DNA of 64,000 nucleotides from Providencia sp. PROV188 (GCF_027595165.1 NZ_CP097291.1:496001-560000), one strand, 5' to 3'. Shown: positions 42,555 through 52,322, counted from the stretch's first letter. Numbers and translations are program-made. The notes: a model not told the origin generated them from the letters alone.

Positions 42555-43426
42555 ATGAATGGCCACTATTGATATTTACCTTGTTGATGCAAGCCTCTAT
42601 CGGGCTAAGCGTGATGCTGGGGATTTGTGCAAAAAGATTGGCGACGACTCTGGGTGGAAATATTCCTTCGAGCTTTCTGCTGCGCTATTTATTTATCGCT
42701 TGTGTGCTAGCGGGAGTGGGGTTGCTCTCCTCCATTACACACTTGGGAGTGCCACTTAATGCGCCTAATTCGTTATTAAACATTTTCTCCTCTTGGCTCA
42801 GTCGTGAAGTGGTTTTTACGGCAACTTACTTTACGTTCTTGGGCCTCACTTTTTTGTGGATGTGGTTTAAAAAACGCCTGTCCTATGGGTTACTGGGGCT
42901 GGCGATTATCGCGGGGCTGTGTGATGTGTATGCGATGGGATCGATTTACCGTTATACCTCCATGTTAGTGTGGATGAATGACAATACCTACCTGATGTTT
43001 TATGGGGCGATGTTGACCCTAGGGGCGGCAGGGTACTATTTATTGGTTAGCTTCTTCCTGAAAGATAAAGGTCAAAATAGGGCGCTCGCATTATTGATGG
43101 TGGTGGGCGTGAGCTTAGTGGTTCGTTTGATTTATCAACCATTCTACGAAAACTATTTGCTGGAAACCGCTTACACCAATGAATCCGTCACTTTTCCCAT
43201 TGATTCAATTAATGCTTATCAACAAATTTGGTCACTGCGTTTAGCCAGTTGGGTGGTTGGGTTCATTGCCATTGTTGCTATCGGCATAGGGGCATTTTAC
43301 CGAATTAAAGACGAGGCACAGGGCGTTCTGATTGGGCGTAGCCAATATGTTCTTGTGGTGGGTTGCGTTTGTGCTTTGATTGCTGAATTCATGCTGCGTT
43401 ACTGTTTTTATACAATCCATATTTAA
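42551..43426 (+). CDS. DMSO-reductase-type membrane anchor (DmsC family)
   Basis: A 291-residue polytopic protein with eight predicted membrane segments beginning EWPLLIFTLLMQASIGLSVM, the usual DmsC start. The motif SREVVFTATYF is conserved. It oxidises menaquinol and anchors the A-B dimer. Overlaps the B subunit by ATGA. Operon ends here. Confidence 0.9.
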   Translation: MNEWPLLIFTLLMQASIGLSVMLGICAKRLATTLGGNIPSSFLLRYLFIACVLAGVGLLSSITHLGVPLNAPNSLLNIFSSWLSREVVFTATYFTFLGLTFLWMWFKKRLSYGLLGLAIIAGLCDVYAMGSIYRYTSMLVWMNDNTYLMFYGAMLTLGAAGYYLLVSFFLKDKGQNRALALLMVVGVSLVVRLIYQPFYENYLLETAYTNESVTFPIDSINAYQQIWSLRLASWVVGFIAIVAIGIGAFYRIKDEAQGVLIGRSQYVLVVGCVCALIAEFMLRYCFYTIHI

Positions 43427-43432
43427 AAATGA

Positions 43433-43459
43433 ATAACCGAGCCAGATAGGTTCGGTTAT
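43433..43459. terminator. Shared hairpin between the reductase operon and fimbrial operon 2
   Basis: ATAACCGA / TCGGTTAT stem with an 11-nt loop between two convergent operons. The leftward strand continues into TTCATTTTTAAA, so it is better as terminator for fimbrial operon 2. Confidence 0.65.
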
Positions 43460-44161
43460 CTAATTTACGCTTAACGCATGGGTGACTAAGCCACCTTGAT
43501 CATTGATATACACTGCAATAAGTTTGCCATTTTGCCGATGACTTCCTTCTAGCTTTTCGGTTGAATATGGTGGGATCATAATGCTTTTCGCGATGGGGGT
43601 ATTTTGGTTATTTTCATAATAGAGCTGTGAAATATTCAAAAAATAAGGCGTGGGATTTTTAATTGAAAGCTGACTCTCGGAATGCAACGCACTCACGTTA
43701 TTGATAAACGACTCTATGCCATTGGCAAGCGCTGCAGGTCGATAAAAAACTTTGATACGAATTTGTAGCGCCAGCTGGATAATATTCATTCCTTCTTTAT
43801 TTTGAGGTTTTGGTGAAATATCAAGTACATTCAGGTAAAAAACGGATTCTCTATCTTGTGGTAAATCCCCACCAATAAATCGAATCCGTAATTGCGTACC
43901 ATCATGAGCGGCGATTTTGGTCACCGGGGGGGTCACAATAAACGGTGCCTCTGTCGTTTCAGGGGTGGAATGGATATTGCCCTCATCAATCCAACTCTGG
44001 ACTAAGCTTGCGTGTTCACTGTCATTAATGGCTTGAATATTGGCAGATTTTTGGTCGCTTAAGTAAATCAGACGCGTTTTTTTGAGCATTAAGCTCGCGT
44101 GCGTTTGTGAGCTAAGAAGAAGCAATATTAAACCGTAAATAATTCCTTGAATATACTGCAT
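43460..44161 (-). CDS. Second periplasmic fimbrial chaperone, operon 2
   Basis: PapD-like chaperone of 233 residues (signal peptide to about THAS; SLMLKKTRLIYLSDQKSANI; DRESVFYLNVLDISPK; IRIKVFYRP). It is the last gene of the operon and similar to the other chaperone at 47.8-48.5 kb. Having two chaperones with one usher suggests one is dedicated to the large adhesin encoded just upstream. Confidence 0.88.
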   Translation of the reverse strand: MQYIQGIIYGLILLLLSSQTHASLMLKKTRLIYLSDQKSANIQAINDSEHASLVQSWIDEGNIHSTPETTEAPFIVTPPVTKIAAHDGTQLRIRFIGGDLPQDRESVFYLNVLDISPKPQNKEGMNIIQLALQIRIKVFYRPAALANGIESFINNVSALHSESQLSIKNPTPYFLNISQLYYENNQNTPIAKSIMIPPYSTEKLEGSHRQNGKLIAVYINDQGGLVTHALSVN

Positions 44162-44172
44162 TTCTCATCCTT

Positions 44173-45249
44173 CTAATTGTATGACATGACCACAGTTGCG
44201 GTGCTGGATACAGGGCCTTGCGTCACGATGGCAGGGGTATAAGGGTAATAGTAAGCTCCCATGTTGAGGGTAAATGATGGGGAAATGGGACTTCCTTTTG
44301 CCACAGTGAAAATAGACGTTGCGGTACTTTGTGCTGACACGCTATTGGATAGAGTGATAGGCGTATTAGGATTACTCGCCATAACGAGTCTAAAACCTAC
44401 ACCGGCAGCGCCTTGGCTGGCGGTGTTATTCATGGTGGTTTTATCCGCCGCGAGTAAGCTGCTGCTGGATAAGAAAATATTGATATCCCTTGATGCGTTG
44501 CCTCCCGCAAGAAAATCACTGCAAGTGAAGTTGAGATTAAAGGGGGTGTAACCTGCGCGCGTTGCTGATTTGACGGTACTGATGCTGACGGGAGGCAGAG
44601 TCACCACTAAACCTTGGTTTGAAAAATTACAGGTGGTGGTAATAGGGCTATAAGTCACTTGAACGGGTTGTAAATAGATATCATCAGGCTGAGTTGTCCA
44701 TACAAATCCCAGTAAAAATGCTAAGAGCCTAGCCACCACATCAAGAAGCCATTGTACAAGACCTAAAGTAGATGCATCCGAAGCAAAAACAACAGGGTTA
44801 ATGGTTGCGGTGCTTCCTGCAATTTCAATATAGTTCGAGCTTGGTTTGACGGTCACTAGGGTAAATTGCATGGTGAAATTTACATTGAGTTCATTGGCAT
44901 TGTGGGTACCGGGGGACAAGTTTGACACATTATTTTTTTCTAATTGGGTGACGGTGACTTCGACTAATTGCTTACCCCCATTAAATCCCACGGTCGCTTT
45001 TCGACCTTGAAATGGTGAGGCAATACCTACGACATTGGGGAGTAATCCATTATTGGTACAAGTAAATGTACCGGAAAATATGGTTCGAGAGTCTTTGGTC
45101 ACGACAGTCGATGAGCTGGTTAAATCGTTTGATAAATTAAAAGCAATCGGGGATGCCGTGACGGTTGACGCTTGTCGGCAGTTAGCGGAAGCATACTGGC
45201 TGACGGCAAGTAAACTTGAAAATAATAGTGCCAATGTGGTTTTTTTCAT
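44173..45249 (-). CDS. Fimbrial adhesin, operon 2, with internal hydrophobic segment
   Basis: A 358-residue secreted protein: signal peptide to about ASA, paired cysteines in each half (NCRQAS/FTCTN and TTCNFSN/FTCSDF), and a C-terminal pilin-like domain ending TVVMSYN. It is adhesin-sized and lies between usher and second chaperone. Unusually, residues 167-184 (WLLDVVARLLAFLLGFVW) form a long hydrophobic stretch between the two domains, not expected in a soluble fibre tip. It may be a buried linker, a membrane-active segment, or a chaperone-protected region. Confidence 0.75.
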   Translation of the reverse strand: MKKTTLALLFSSLLAVSQYASANCRQASTVTASPIAFNLSNDLTSSSTVVTKDSRTIFSGTFTCTNNGLLPNVVGIASPFQGRKATVGFNGGKQLVEVTVTQLEKNNVSNLSPGTHNANELNVNFTMQFTLVTVKPSSNYIEIAGSTATINPVVFASDASTLGLVQWLLDVVARLLAFLLGFVWTTQPDDIYLQPVQVTYSPITTTCNFSNQGLVVTLPPVSISTVKSATRAGYTPFNLNFTCSDFLAGGNASRDINIFLSSSSLLAADKTTMNNTASQGAAGVGFRLVMASNPNTPITLSNSVSAQSTATSIFTVAKGSPISPSFTLNMGAYYYPYTPAIVTQGPVSSTATVVMSYN

Positions 45250-45260
45250 TGGATTTTCCT

Positions 45261-47768
45261 TTATTGACAGCGGTTTTTACCTTTATCCATCGTGTTAACC
45301 GGTTGATGGATCACGCACTCTTTCTCCCCTTTCAGCTTGATGTGCAAGGCTGAAGGTAGCTGTTCACTCTTAAGGTACAGCACGCCAGATTGCCCTACAT
45401 ATCCTATATTTTGCTGTTGTGGATCGACGACTTCAGTACCGAATGGCAGGCTGTGACCATTGGCTAACTCGCCTCGTAAAATAAAGGTTTGTCGAGTGTC
45501 TGTTTCTAATTTGATGTAGTTAACTGCACCTTGATACGGGCTGATGTTCGCCATATTTCCGAGGACTTCAGCGCCTGCCGTGTTTTCGGTATCAGACAGG
45601 GTATATGAGTTAGCGCGATAAGGGGTGCTGTTGGTCACTAGTACCACACCTCGCTGATTGGTTAGCGTGGTTTTATCGTCATTTACCATCATATTATTGG
45701 CCATTGGGGCATCAATGATGGTGTAGGTATCTCCAGTATCACCCGATAAGGCGATATGGTTAGGGATAGCGACCAAGGTACCTCGGGCGCCTAATCCTGC
45801 CTGGCGATAATCATTCGCTTCGGTATAAGAACCGGATAATGTGGTGTAAGGGTGTTTATAGGTAATATTTCCACCGAGGACATTGTTGCCCCCAGACTGA
45901 TTTGTGCCTGTTACGGTGTAATTAACTTGGTTATCTTTCCCCGCGATGCCACTGACACTCAAAGCCGTTTGTTCATAGTGAGAATCAGTAAAATAGCTAC
46001 CTAAGCTAACGTTAGCGCGTTTTTCGAATAGGCTAATGGGAACGCTGATATTCATATAAACGCGAGTTTCTTCTTTATTATCATAATTACGCACCCGTGA
46101 TACGGATACGTTGTAGGAAATGTCGTTGTAGTTGTTGGCATAACCGACTTGATATTCTCGGCTACTGCCGTGAGTGTTCCAGTAATCACGATGGGTACCA
46201 GAAACAAAAACAGAGCCATAATCGTTGCCAAGCTGCTGATTCAAGTTAATGGTGAAGGTATTTTTCGCTCGTGAGCCACGTAGGGCATCGAAGTTGCTTA
46301 ACGAAAGATCTGAATTGTTATTATTATTGCCAATTGGGTTAGCATTTTGGTCTTGATATCGCTGCCATGCTTTGTAGTTATCATGAGAGTAAATTGAATC
46401 AACAAAGCTATAGTAGCCGCTAGTGGAATAGCGGTATGTGGCGAGAGTTAAACTGGTTGAAGTGGCATCAATAAATTTACTGTAGGTTAAACGATAGCTT
46501 TGACCACTCTTATCTCCACTATCCAATTGAGTTTTGGCGTGAGTGACGTCCGCGGAGATAGCACCAAAGCGAAAGTTCCAACCACTTCCAATGACGGCGG
46601 AATAATATTTCTCACTGAGTAGAGCGCCTGAATAGAGCGTCACCAAGTTATTCAAGCCGTAATGATATTCGCCTTGAATAAATTTAGGTTGGTATGAGGT
46701 ATTGTCGATTTTTGCTTGCCCAGCAAGAACGTTATAGTTGGAAACACCTTCTTTGAGCATGTCTGGTACAGCGGAGTAGGGTACAGAAAATGACTCTTTT
46801 CGACCATCGGCTTCTTGTATTACCACCAATAAATCACCGCTTCCCGCACTAGGTTGAATATCGTTAAATGCGAACTCTCCTGGCGGCACGTTTTCTTGAT
46901 AGACCAAATACCCATTTTGATAAACGGTGACTAAGGCGTTGGTTTGTGCGACGCCCCGAATAATAGGAACAAAGTTTTGGCTTGAGTTTGGCAACATGCC
47001 CACTTCCGTTGCGAGCATAATGCCTCGCATACGAATGCTATTAAATAGCGCTGTTGGTGTATAAAAATCGCCAGCCTTTAGCCCTGAATTAATCTGGCTG
47101 ATTGGGCGGTATACATAGCGGGTGTTATTGCGCCATTTTTGCGAGCCATGGGATGAATAGCGATAACTGGATTCATCACGAAATTGCCACGCACCTAAAT
47201 TGACACCCGAGTTGAGGGTGGCATAGAAATTCTCATTATTTCTCTTTTCGTGTTTCTTCTCTTTATAAGTGTAATAGTTTGTATTATAAGCAAAAATAAT
47301 GGCGGGTACGCCATGTTGCCACAAGCTGGGATCGACATAACCAGATTCAGATTGTTTAATCGACACTTGTGGAACGGTAATGTTTAGTCGTAATTCACTG
47401 ATTTTAAATTGGTAATGTAGATTGGGTGCCAGTGAGCTGAGCTGAACATATGCATTATTCTCAGGCTGATCTACTTGGTTAGGTGTGGTTTTTAAACCGA
47501 GCTTAGGGACATCACTTTGCGCAAGGCTGATCTGCTTACCATTGTCTTCAACATTGATGTCAAACTGCCCTTTCCAAACCTGATTAACATAGATATCCGC
47601 AAGCTGTTTGCCCGCTGGAATTTGTCCATCAGAATAGAAACGAGAAATATCTCCTTTCGCAGATTCACCCACCAAAAGGGAGGTATCGAATTCATCTGCA
47701 AATGCATTTTTTAGATAAGTCTGTAGCCCTATTAAAATAAGGATGTAGAGATAATTTTCTTTTTTCAT
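45261..47768 (-). CDS. Fimbrial outer-membrane usher, operon 2
   Basis: Usher of 835 residues with a signal region (YLYILILIGLQTYLKNAFA), N-terminal domain DEFDTSLLVGESAKGDISRF, plug/barrel motif GVAQTNALVTVYQNGYLVYQ and C-terminal LPFGTEVVDPQQQNIGYVGQ. It is only distantly like the operon 1 usher, so the two operons are not recent duplicates. It exports the subunits encoded on both sides. Confidence 0.92.
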   Translation of the reverse strand: MKKENYLYILILIGLQTYLKNAFADEFDTSLLVGESAKGDISRFYSDGQIPAGKQLADIYVNQVWKGQFDINVEDNGKQISLAQSDVPKLGLKTTPNQVDQPENNAYVQLSSLAPNLHYQFKISELRLNITVPQVSIKQSESGYVDPSLWQHGVPAIIFAYNTNYYTYKEKKHEKRNNENFYATLNSGVNLGAWQFRDESSYRYSSHGSQKWRNNTRYVYRPISQINSGLKAGDFYTPTALFNSIRMRGIMLATEVGMLPNSSQNFVPIIRGVAQTNALVTVYQNGYLVYQENVPPGEFAFNDIQPSAGSGDLLVVIQEADGRKESFSVPYSAVPDMLKEGVSNYNVLAGQAKIDNTSYQPKFIQGEYHYGLNNLVTLYSGALLSEKYYSAVIGSGWNFRFGAISADVTHAKTQLDSGDKSGQSYRLTYSKFIDATSTSLTLATYRYSTSGYYSFVDSIYSHDNYKAWQRYQDQNANPIGNNNNNSDLSLSNFDALRGSRAKNTFTINLNQQLGNDYGSVFVSGTHRDYWNTHGSSREYQVGYANNYNDISYNVSVSRVRNYDNKEETRVYMNISVPISLFEKRANVSLGSYFTDSHYEQTALSVSGIAGKDNQVNYTVTGTNQSGGNNVLGGNITYKHPYTTLSGSYTEANDYRQAGLGARGTLVAIPNHIALSGDTGDTYTIIDAPMANNMMVNDDKTTLTNQRGVVLVTNSTPYRANSYTLSDTENTAGAEVLGNMANISPYQGAVNYIKLETDTRQTFILRGELANGHSLPFGTEVVDPQQQNIGYVGQSGVLYLKSEQLPSALHIKLKGEKECVIHQPVNTMDKGKNRCQ

Positions 47769-47782
47769 GATGGTTTCTTCTG

Positions 47783-48475
47783 TTAAAGCTGAAGGTTTTT
47801 AGATTTGAAAACACCATAATCATCAACATAAGTCAGAATAAGATTGCTACTTTTTAACTGTTTTTTTAAAGGCAGTGTTTTGGATGTGTGTGGTGGAACC
47901 ATCTCTGAATCAACAAGCGCTGTTTTTTTATCTTCAGACGTTGTAATAGCAGCAATAGTAAAATGGTATTGGGAGTTATTATTCACGACAATACCGTTAT
48001 TATTTAGCTGGTAATTAATATTGTCCGTGATATTTTCAGGTAATTCAGTTAATCCATTAGGTCGATAAAATAATTTTATTCTTGAACGCGCTGCTAATTG
48101 AATGACATTTTTCCCTTTCATTGAATCAGGCGCTTTAGGAATATCTAGGACATTTAAATAAAAAACACTTTCAACATTATCTGGAAGTTTTCTATCTGTT
48201 TTTTTAATTTTTAATTGTTGACCTTGTAAACCCTCTATTTTGATAATAGGAGGATAAAGATAAAACGGTGCATCTGAATTTTCAGGTGTTGAGTTTATAT
48301 TACCATCATCAATCCATGATTGAACTAATGACGGTGTGTTACTGTTATTAGTTAATTGCACAGACATGCTTTGTGCAGCTTCTGGATATATAATCCTTGT
48401 TCCTGTAATAATAACGTTTGAAAATGTTTCTTTAGAAAATAATAAAAGAAGTAAGAATAATAATTTTATTTTCAT
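47783..48475 (-). CDS. Periplasmic fimbrial chaperone, operon 2
   Basis: PapD-like chaperone of 230 residues. Signal peptide LLFLLLLLFSKETFS, then NVIITGTRIIYPEAAQSMSV, NVESVFYLNVLDIPK and RSRIKLFYRP in the cleft region. AT-rich, with many AAA/TTT codons. It lies between the major pilin and usher genes, the usual place for the main chaperone. Confidence 0.9.
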   Translation of the reverse strand: MKIKLLFLLLLLFSKETFSNVIITGTRIIYPEAAQSMSVQLTNNSNTPSLVQSWIDDGNINSTPENSDAPFYLYPPIIKIEGLQGQQLKIKKTDRKLPDNVESVFYLNVLDIPKAPDSMKGKNVIQLAARSRIKLFYRPNGLTELPENITDNINYQLNNNGIVVNNNSQYHFTIAAITTSEDKKTALVDSEMVPPHTSKTLPLKKQLKSSNLILTYVDDYGVFKSKNLQL

Positions 48476-48491
48476 AATAAATTCTCACTAA

Positions 48492-48516
48492 AAGCTAGGT
48501 TCAGAGGAACCTAGCT
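48492..48516 (-). promoter_or_regulatory. Hairpin after the major pilin gene, operon 2
   Basis: Perfect 11-bp stem AAGCTAGGTTC / GAACCTAGCTT with a 4-nt loop just past the pilin stop, followed on the minus strand by only a short T tract. Probably a partial terminator or stabiliser, the same position as in operon 1. Confidence 0.75.
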
Positions 48517-48527
48517 TGAGTTTATTG

Positions 48528-49121
48528 TTATAGATATGAAACGGTATAAACAACGTTTGATTGCAGCGCACCGACAGATGCGGCAGTCGCATTTGTTTTG
48601 TAGTAGCTAGCAATTAAGTTCAATGTTGCACCAGCAGCTGAAGTGGTATTGGCTGCGGTTAACTGAGTATCAAAGGTCGTATTTAATGGAATAGCAACGG
48701 TTGGTGATCCAGTCTGTGACAAGCTAAAGCCCACGTTACGAGCAATGGCCGGATCATTTTCGTTCACTGTTGTATTCATTAAATACAGGCCTGAAGGCGA
48801 AATATTACTTGAAGAGAAGTGAAGTTTTAATGTCCCTGCTGGCGTACCTCCACCAACAATTGCACAGTTTGAAAAGGTAAGCCCAAAGGCTTTTTGGTTT
48901 TTTGTAATAACTGTACTTGCCGTTGTTCCTGCATCAGAAGATATAATCGGATCTAAAGCAATCGACATATCAGCGCTGTTATTACCATTAATCGTACAGG
49001 TAGTATCACTAATTGCACCGGAGAAAGAAATAATACCTCCAGGGCTATTTGTGGCAGCAATTACTGAGCCAGATAACACGGATAAGGACAGTATTGATAG
49101 AGAAAGTATATGTCTAGGCAT
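48528..49121 (-). CDS. Major fimbrial subunit, operon 2
   Basis: Type 1-like pilin of 197 residues from ATG 49121 (GGGG 6 nt upstream; an earlier Met at 49133 is possible). Signal peptide MPRHILSLSILSLSVLSGSV, mature region beginning near ATNSPGG, disulfide cysteines in DTTCTIN and SNCAIVG, and C-terminal VVYTVSYL. Ser/Thr/Asn-rich as expected for fimbrial shafts. Confidence 0.87.
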   Translation of the reverse strand: MPRHILSLSILSLSVLSGSVIAATNSPGGIISFSGAISDTTCTINGNNSADMSIALDPIISSDAGTTASTVITKNQKAFGLTFSNCAIVGGGTPAGTLKLHFSSSNISPSGLYLMNTTVNENDPAIARNVGFSLSQTGSPTVAIPLNTTFDTQLTAANTTSAAGATLNLIASYYKTNATAASVGALQSNVVYTVSYL

Positions 49122-49771
49122 AATTAACCCCATCGAGGTTCTCGATTAATTAAAATAAGTGATTTTTTTTGCGAGTCAGAATTAACTAGCTTTTTAAGCT
49201 TAGACAAGGTTTAAAGATCTTCAAGATATGTAAAGTGGAATTAATGGGTTTATAAATCCACTGATTTCAAATTTTCAGATTAAAATTTTGTATTTTTTGT
49301 TTTTTATTATTTAATGTGCTGAATTTTTGCTTGTAATGAGTGATGTTACTTAGTTAAGTATAGATAATATAAGGAATATTTTATTTTGTGATTTTGTTTC
49401 TATTTTATTTTTATTCTGGATTTTTTTGTTTCTATTTATCTTCAATATTTAAACAAGTAAAAAGAGTATTATTCTTTTTCTAATATTTTTGTTTAATTAA
49501 TTAAAAATTTATTGAGTGATTAATCTTGTTAATTATGTGGTTAATTTTTTGATGGGATATTTTTCAATTGAACTGCACATTGAGTCGTTGGGTTCAAAAA
49601 ATTAGTTCAAAAAAAGAGAGCACAGACGCTATTTTTGAATAAGAAATAGTGGATTAAAAATAACTAGAATTACCTTGATATAGATGAATAAAATGAAAAT
49701 TAAAACAATTCTCATTTCTGATTTTTGAACCATAATGATAAGTAACATAACGTAGAGAGATGGGGTGCAAA
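49122..49771. promoter_or_regulatory. AT-rich divergent region between fimbrial operon 2 and the DoxX gene
   Basis: About 650 bp of very AT-rich DNA without a gene. It contains the short hairpin AGTGGA / TCCACT at 49234-49262 and the 10-bp inverted repeat GGTTCAAAAA (49591-49600) / TTTTTGAACC (49722-49731) flanking 121 bp. No recombinase is nearby. Promoters of both flanking units must lie here. Confidence 0.45.
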
Positions 49772-50194
49772 ATGGTCGGACTTTTCAATCGTTGTTTGTC
49801 ACATGAAGATGCAGGAAAATTGCTGTTGCGCTTAGCTGTGGGTGGGTTAATGCTATTTCACGGAATGAGCAAGCTGCTAACAGGTGCGAGTGGCATCAAA
49901 GGGTTGTTAGCCTCTTATGGTTTACCTGAATTTATTGCTTACGGCACAATTTTGGGTGAAGTGGTTGCTCCTATTTTCATTGTGTTGGGTATTTTAACCC
50001 GACCATCTGCATTGTTAGTGGCGTTCACGATGATTGTTGCATGGTTAATGGTGGGGTTAGATAAAACGTTCTTACTGGATAAAACAGGGGCATGGGCGAT
50101 TGAGAGCATCGTTTATTTCTTTGTGAGTGCGCTGGCGATTGCGTTACTGGGGGCAGGGAAATTCTCTGTGGTAAAAAGTGAGAATTGGCGATAA
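49772..50194 (+). CDS. DoxX-family inner-membrane protein
   Basis: A 140-residue four-helix membrane protein with LLLRLAVGGLMLFHGMSKL at the first helix and LGEVVAPIFIVLGILTRPSAL at the second, typical of DoxX/YqjF-like proteins linked to redox or thiol stress. The start at 49772 has GGGG 6 nt upstream; the ATG at 49760 is an alternative. Single gene with its own terminator. Function not established. Confidence 0.82.
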   Translation: MVGLFNRCLSHEDAGKLLLRLAVGGLMLFHGMSKLLTGASGIKGLLASYGLPEFIAYGTILGEVVAPIFIVLGILTRPSALLVAFTMIVAWLMVGLDKTFLLDKTGAWAIESIVYFFVSALAIALLGAGKFSVVKSENWR

Positions 50195-50211
50195 ATAGCG
50201 TGGAATAGTGA

Positions 50212-50241
50212 AAAGGGCATCGAAATCGATGCCCTTTGTTT
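50212..50241. terminator. Bidirectional terminator between the DoxX gene and rlaP
   Basis: Near-perfect palindrome AAAGGGCATCGA / TCGATGCCCTTT between two convergent genes, with A- and T-rich flanks on both sides. Confidence 0.85.
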
Positions 50242-50255
50242 GATAACGGGAAACG

Positions 50256-51071
50256 CTATTTAGTACTAAATTCTAAGATGGTTTTCTGTAAGAACGCATC
50301 TAACAGGCGACTATCTTTACAAGACGGTTCTGGAAATTGGTAGCGTTCCATGCTGTCTATGGTTTCTTGGATTAAGGCATCAATAGCGGGTCTGCGCGCG
50401 CCATATAGGCTTTCTTTGCCTCGACCTTTTATCTCTAGCAGCGTATTAATTTCCGTTAATACATCCTTTTGTCTGACACATGCCGCGACTAAATCACGAA
50501 AAGCCATCGGTGGCATATTTTTATGGTTCTCTATCCATCGCAAAGCTAATACTGACCGTAAGATATAAAAGTATTTTTTTAATTTCACTTCTTCGCCCTT
50601 AAAATCAGTGTATAAGTTCCTTTTACTGATAGAAAGATAGTGATAACGCGCTTTTAACGGTGAGTAAAATTGTTCAGCCAATGATTCTAACTGAGCAAAA
50701 AAGTCCTCATCTTTATGATAAACAATCGGCGACTGTAACCATTCAATTAATGCGGGGTTAGAATTACGCATCAGTTTTAAGGCTTTTGATAATTCCCAAC
50801 CAGACACATCTAGCTCGTCGTCAATCGGCTTTTCTATCACATCACGCTTTCTATCGAGTGTCAGATACCAATCGAGGGAATGCACATAGATAAAGCGCAC
50901 ATCATAATCACTGTCTTGTGAGGCAAATCCCCAACCACGACTACCGGATTCACAGGCAAATAATATTTTGACTTGGTGAGTGCGTTCTATCTCGCTTAAT
51001 GTTTCACGTATCCTTTCTTGCATAAGCATGGATACGCCATCACTCATTTTTTCCATGCTGTTACTTTTCAT
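50256..51071 (-). CDS. rlaP: RlaP-type nucleotidyltransferase of the RNA-repair operon
   Basis: DNA-polymerase-beta-like nucleotidyltransferase of 271 residues (PF10127 type). The active-site pattern GSRGWGFASQDSDYDVRFIY (about residues 43-62) contains the GS and the paired acidic residues DxD. This family is named for its recurrent link with RtcB RNA repair. It begins 22 bp after rtcB with an AGGAG site. The exact reaction is unsettled, perhaps nucleotide addition to broken RNA ends. RtcA, the usual partner cyclase, is not in this window. Confidence 0.82.
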   Translation of the reverse strand: MKSNSMEKMSDGVSMLMQERIRETLSEIERTHQVKILFACESGSRGWGFASQDSDYDVRFIYVHSLDWYLTLDRKRDVIEKPIDDELDVSGWELSKALKLMRNSNPALIEWLQSPIVYHKDEDFFAQLESLAEQFYSPLKARYHYLSISKRNLYTDFKGEEVKLKKYFYILRSVLALRWIENHKNMPPMAFRDLVAACVRQKDVLTEINTLLEIKGRGKESLYGARRPAIDALIQETIDSMERYQFPEPSCKDSRLLDAFLQKTILEFSTK

Positions 51072-51093
51072 TTGAACTCCTAATTGGGGAAAA

Positions 51094-52320
51094 TTACCCC
51101 TTCACACACACCACTTGGCGTAATGTATGCACAATTTCCACTAGCGACGATTGGGCTGCCATCACTGCATCAATGTCTTTATACGCCATTGGAATTTCAT
51201 CGATTACATCGCTATCTTTTCGGCATTCAACATGGGCGGTGGCTATCTTTTGGTCGCTCACGGAAAAACGTTTTTTGGCTTCTGTTCGGCTCATTACGCG
51301 TCCTGCGCCGTGGCTACATGAACAAAAACTCTCTTCGTTTCCTAGACCGCGAACAATAAAGCTTTTGGCTCCCATTGAGCCTGGAATGATCCCCATTTGC
51401 CCTTTTTGGGCAGATACTGCCCCTTTTCGAGTCACCAAAATTTCTTCACCAAAATGCTGCTCTTTCTGCACATAGTTATGGTGGCAGTTTACGGCTTCTT
51501 GCTGCGTCATAAACGGTTTGGTGATTTCTTTCGACAGCGCTTCCAGCACGCGATGCATCATCACTTCACGGTTATGACGGGCAAAATCCTGCGCCCAACC
51601 TACGGCTTCCATATAGTCGTTGAAATATTGGCTTCCCTCTTGAAAGTACGCCAAATCACGGTCTGGCAAATTGGCGATATGTTGCTGCATATCTTTTTGC
51701 GCCAAGGTAATAAACAAGTTACCAATCGCATTTCCCACTCCGCGAGACCCGCTATGTAGCATCACCCAAACGCGGTCTTGCTCATCCAAACACAGCTCAA
51801 TAAAGTGGTTCCCTGTTCCCAGCGTCCCTAAGTGGTTGTAATGGTTTGTCCCACGTAGCTTCGGGTACTTATCGCAGATGCGTTTGAACTCTTCATCCAG
51901 TTGCGCCCAGTGGGTATCCACAATATCAGGGGCACGATGCCAAGCGCCTTTATCTCGACCGTGTCGATGAGTGGTTCGCCCATGAGGTACTGCCGCTTCA
52001 ATGGCAAAACGAATATTTTGCAGGCTATCGGGTAAATCCGATGCAGTTAATGATGTACGCACCGCAATCATTCCACACCCAATATCCACTCCAACCGCCG
52101 CAGGGATAATCGCCCCTTTGGTTGGGATCACGCTCCCGATAGTGGAACCTTTACCCACATGCACATCCGGCATCACTGCGAGGTGTTTAAAGATAAACGG
52201 CATTTTTGCGGTGTTTTGCAATTGGGTCACTGCCGCAGGGTCAACAGGGACTCCGTGAGTCCACATTTTTACTGGCGCACTATTGGGCTGCATAATTTGG
52301 TTAAAGTTATTGTTATTCAT
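51094..52320 (-). CDS. rtcB: RNA-splicing ligase RtcB
   Basis: GTP- and Mn-dependent ligase joining 2',3'-cyclic phosphate (3'-phosphate) and 5'-OH RNA ends, 408 residues as in E. coli. Metal-site Cys in VDIGCGMIAV, His in GTLGTGNHFIE, and the guanylated His in FCSCSHGAGRVMSR. It lies 2 bp after the slipin stop, so it is translated in the same operon. Expected to repair tRNAs cut by toxins or stress nucleases. Confidence 0.95.
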   Translation of the reverse strand: MNNNNFNQIMQPNSAPVKMWTHGVPVDPAAVTQLQNTAKMPFIFKHLAVMPDVHVGKGSTIGSVIPTKGAIIPAAVGVDIGCGMIAVRTSLTASDLPDSLQNIRFAIEAAVPHGRTTHRHGRDKGAWHRAPDIVDTHWAQLDEEFKRICDKYPKLRGTNHYNHLGTLGTGNHFIELCLDEQDRVWVMLHSGSRGVGNAIGNLFITLAQKDMQQHIANLPDRDLAYFQEGSQYFNDYMEAVGWAQDFARHNREVMMHRVLEALSKEITKPFMTQQEAVNCHHNYVQKEQHFGEEILVTRKGAVSAQKGQMGIIPGSMGAKSFIVRGLGNEESFCSCSHGAGRVMSRTEAKKRFSVSDQKIATAHVECRKDSDVIDEIPMAYKDIDAVMAAQSSLVEIVHTLRQVVCVKG

Positions 52321-52322
52321 TG

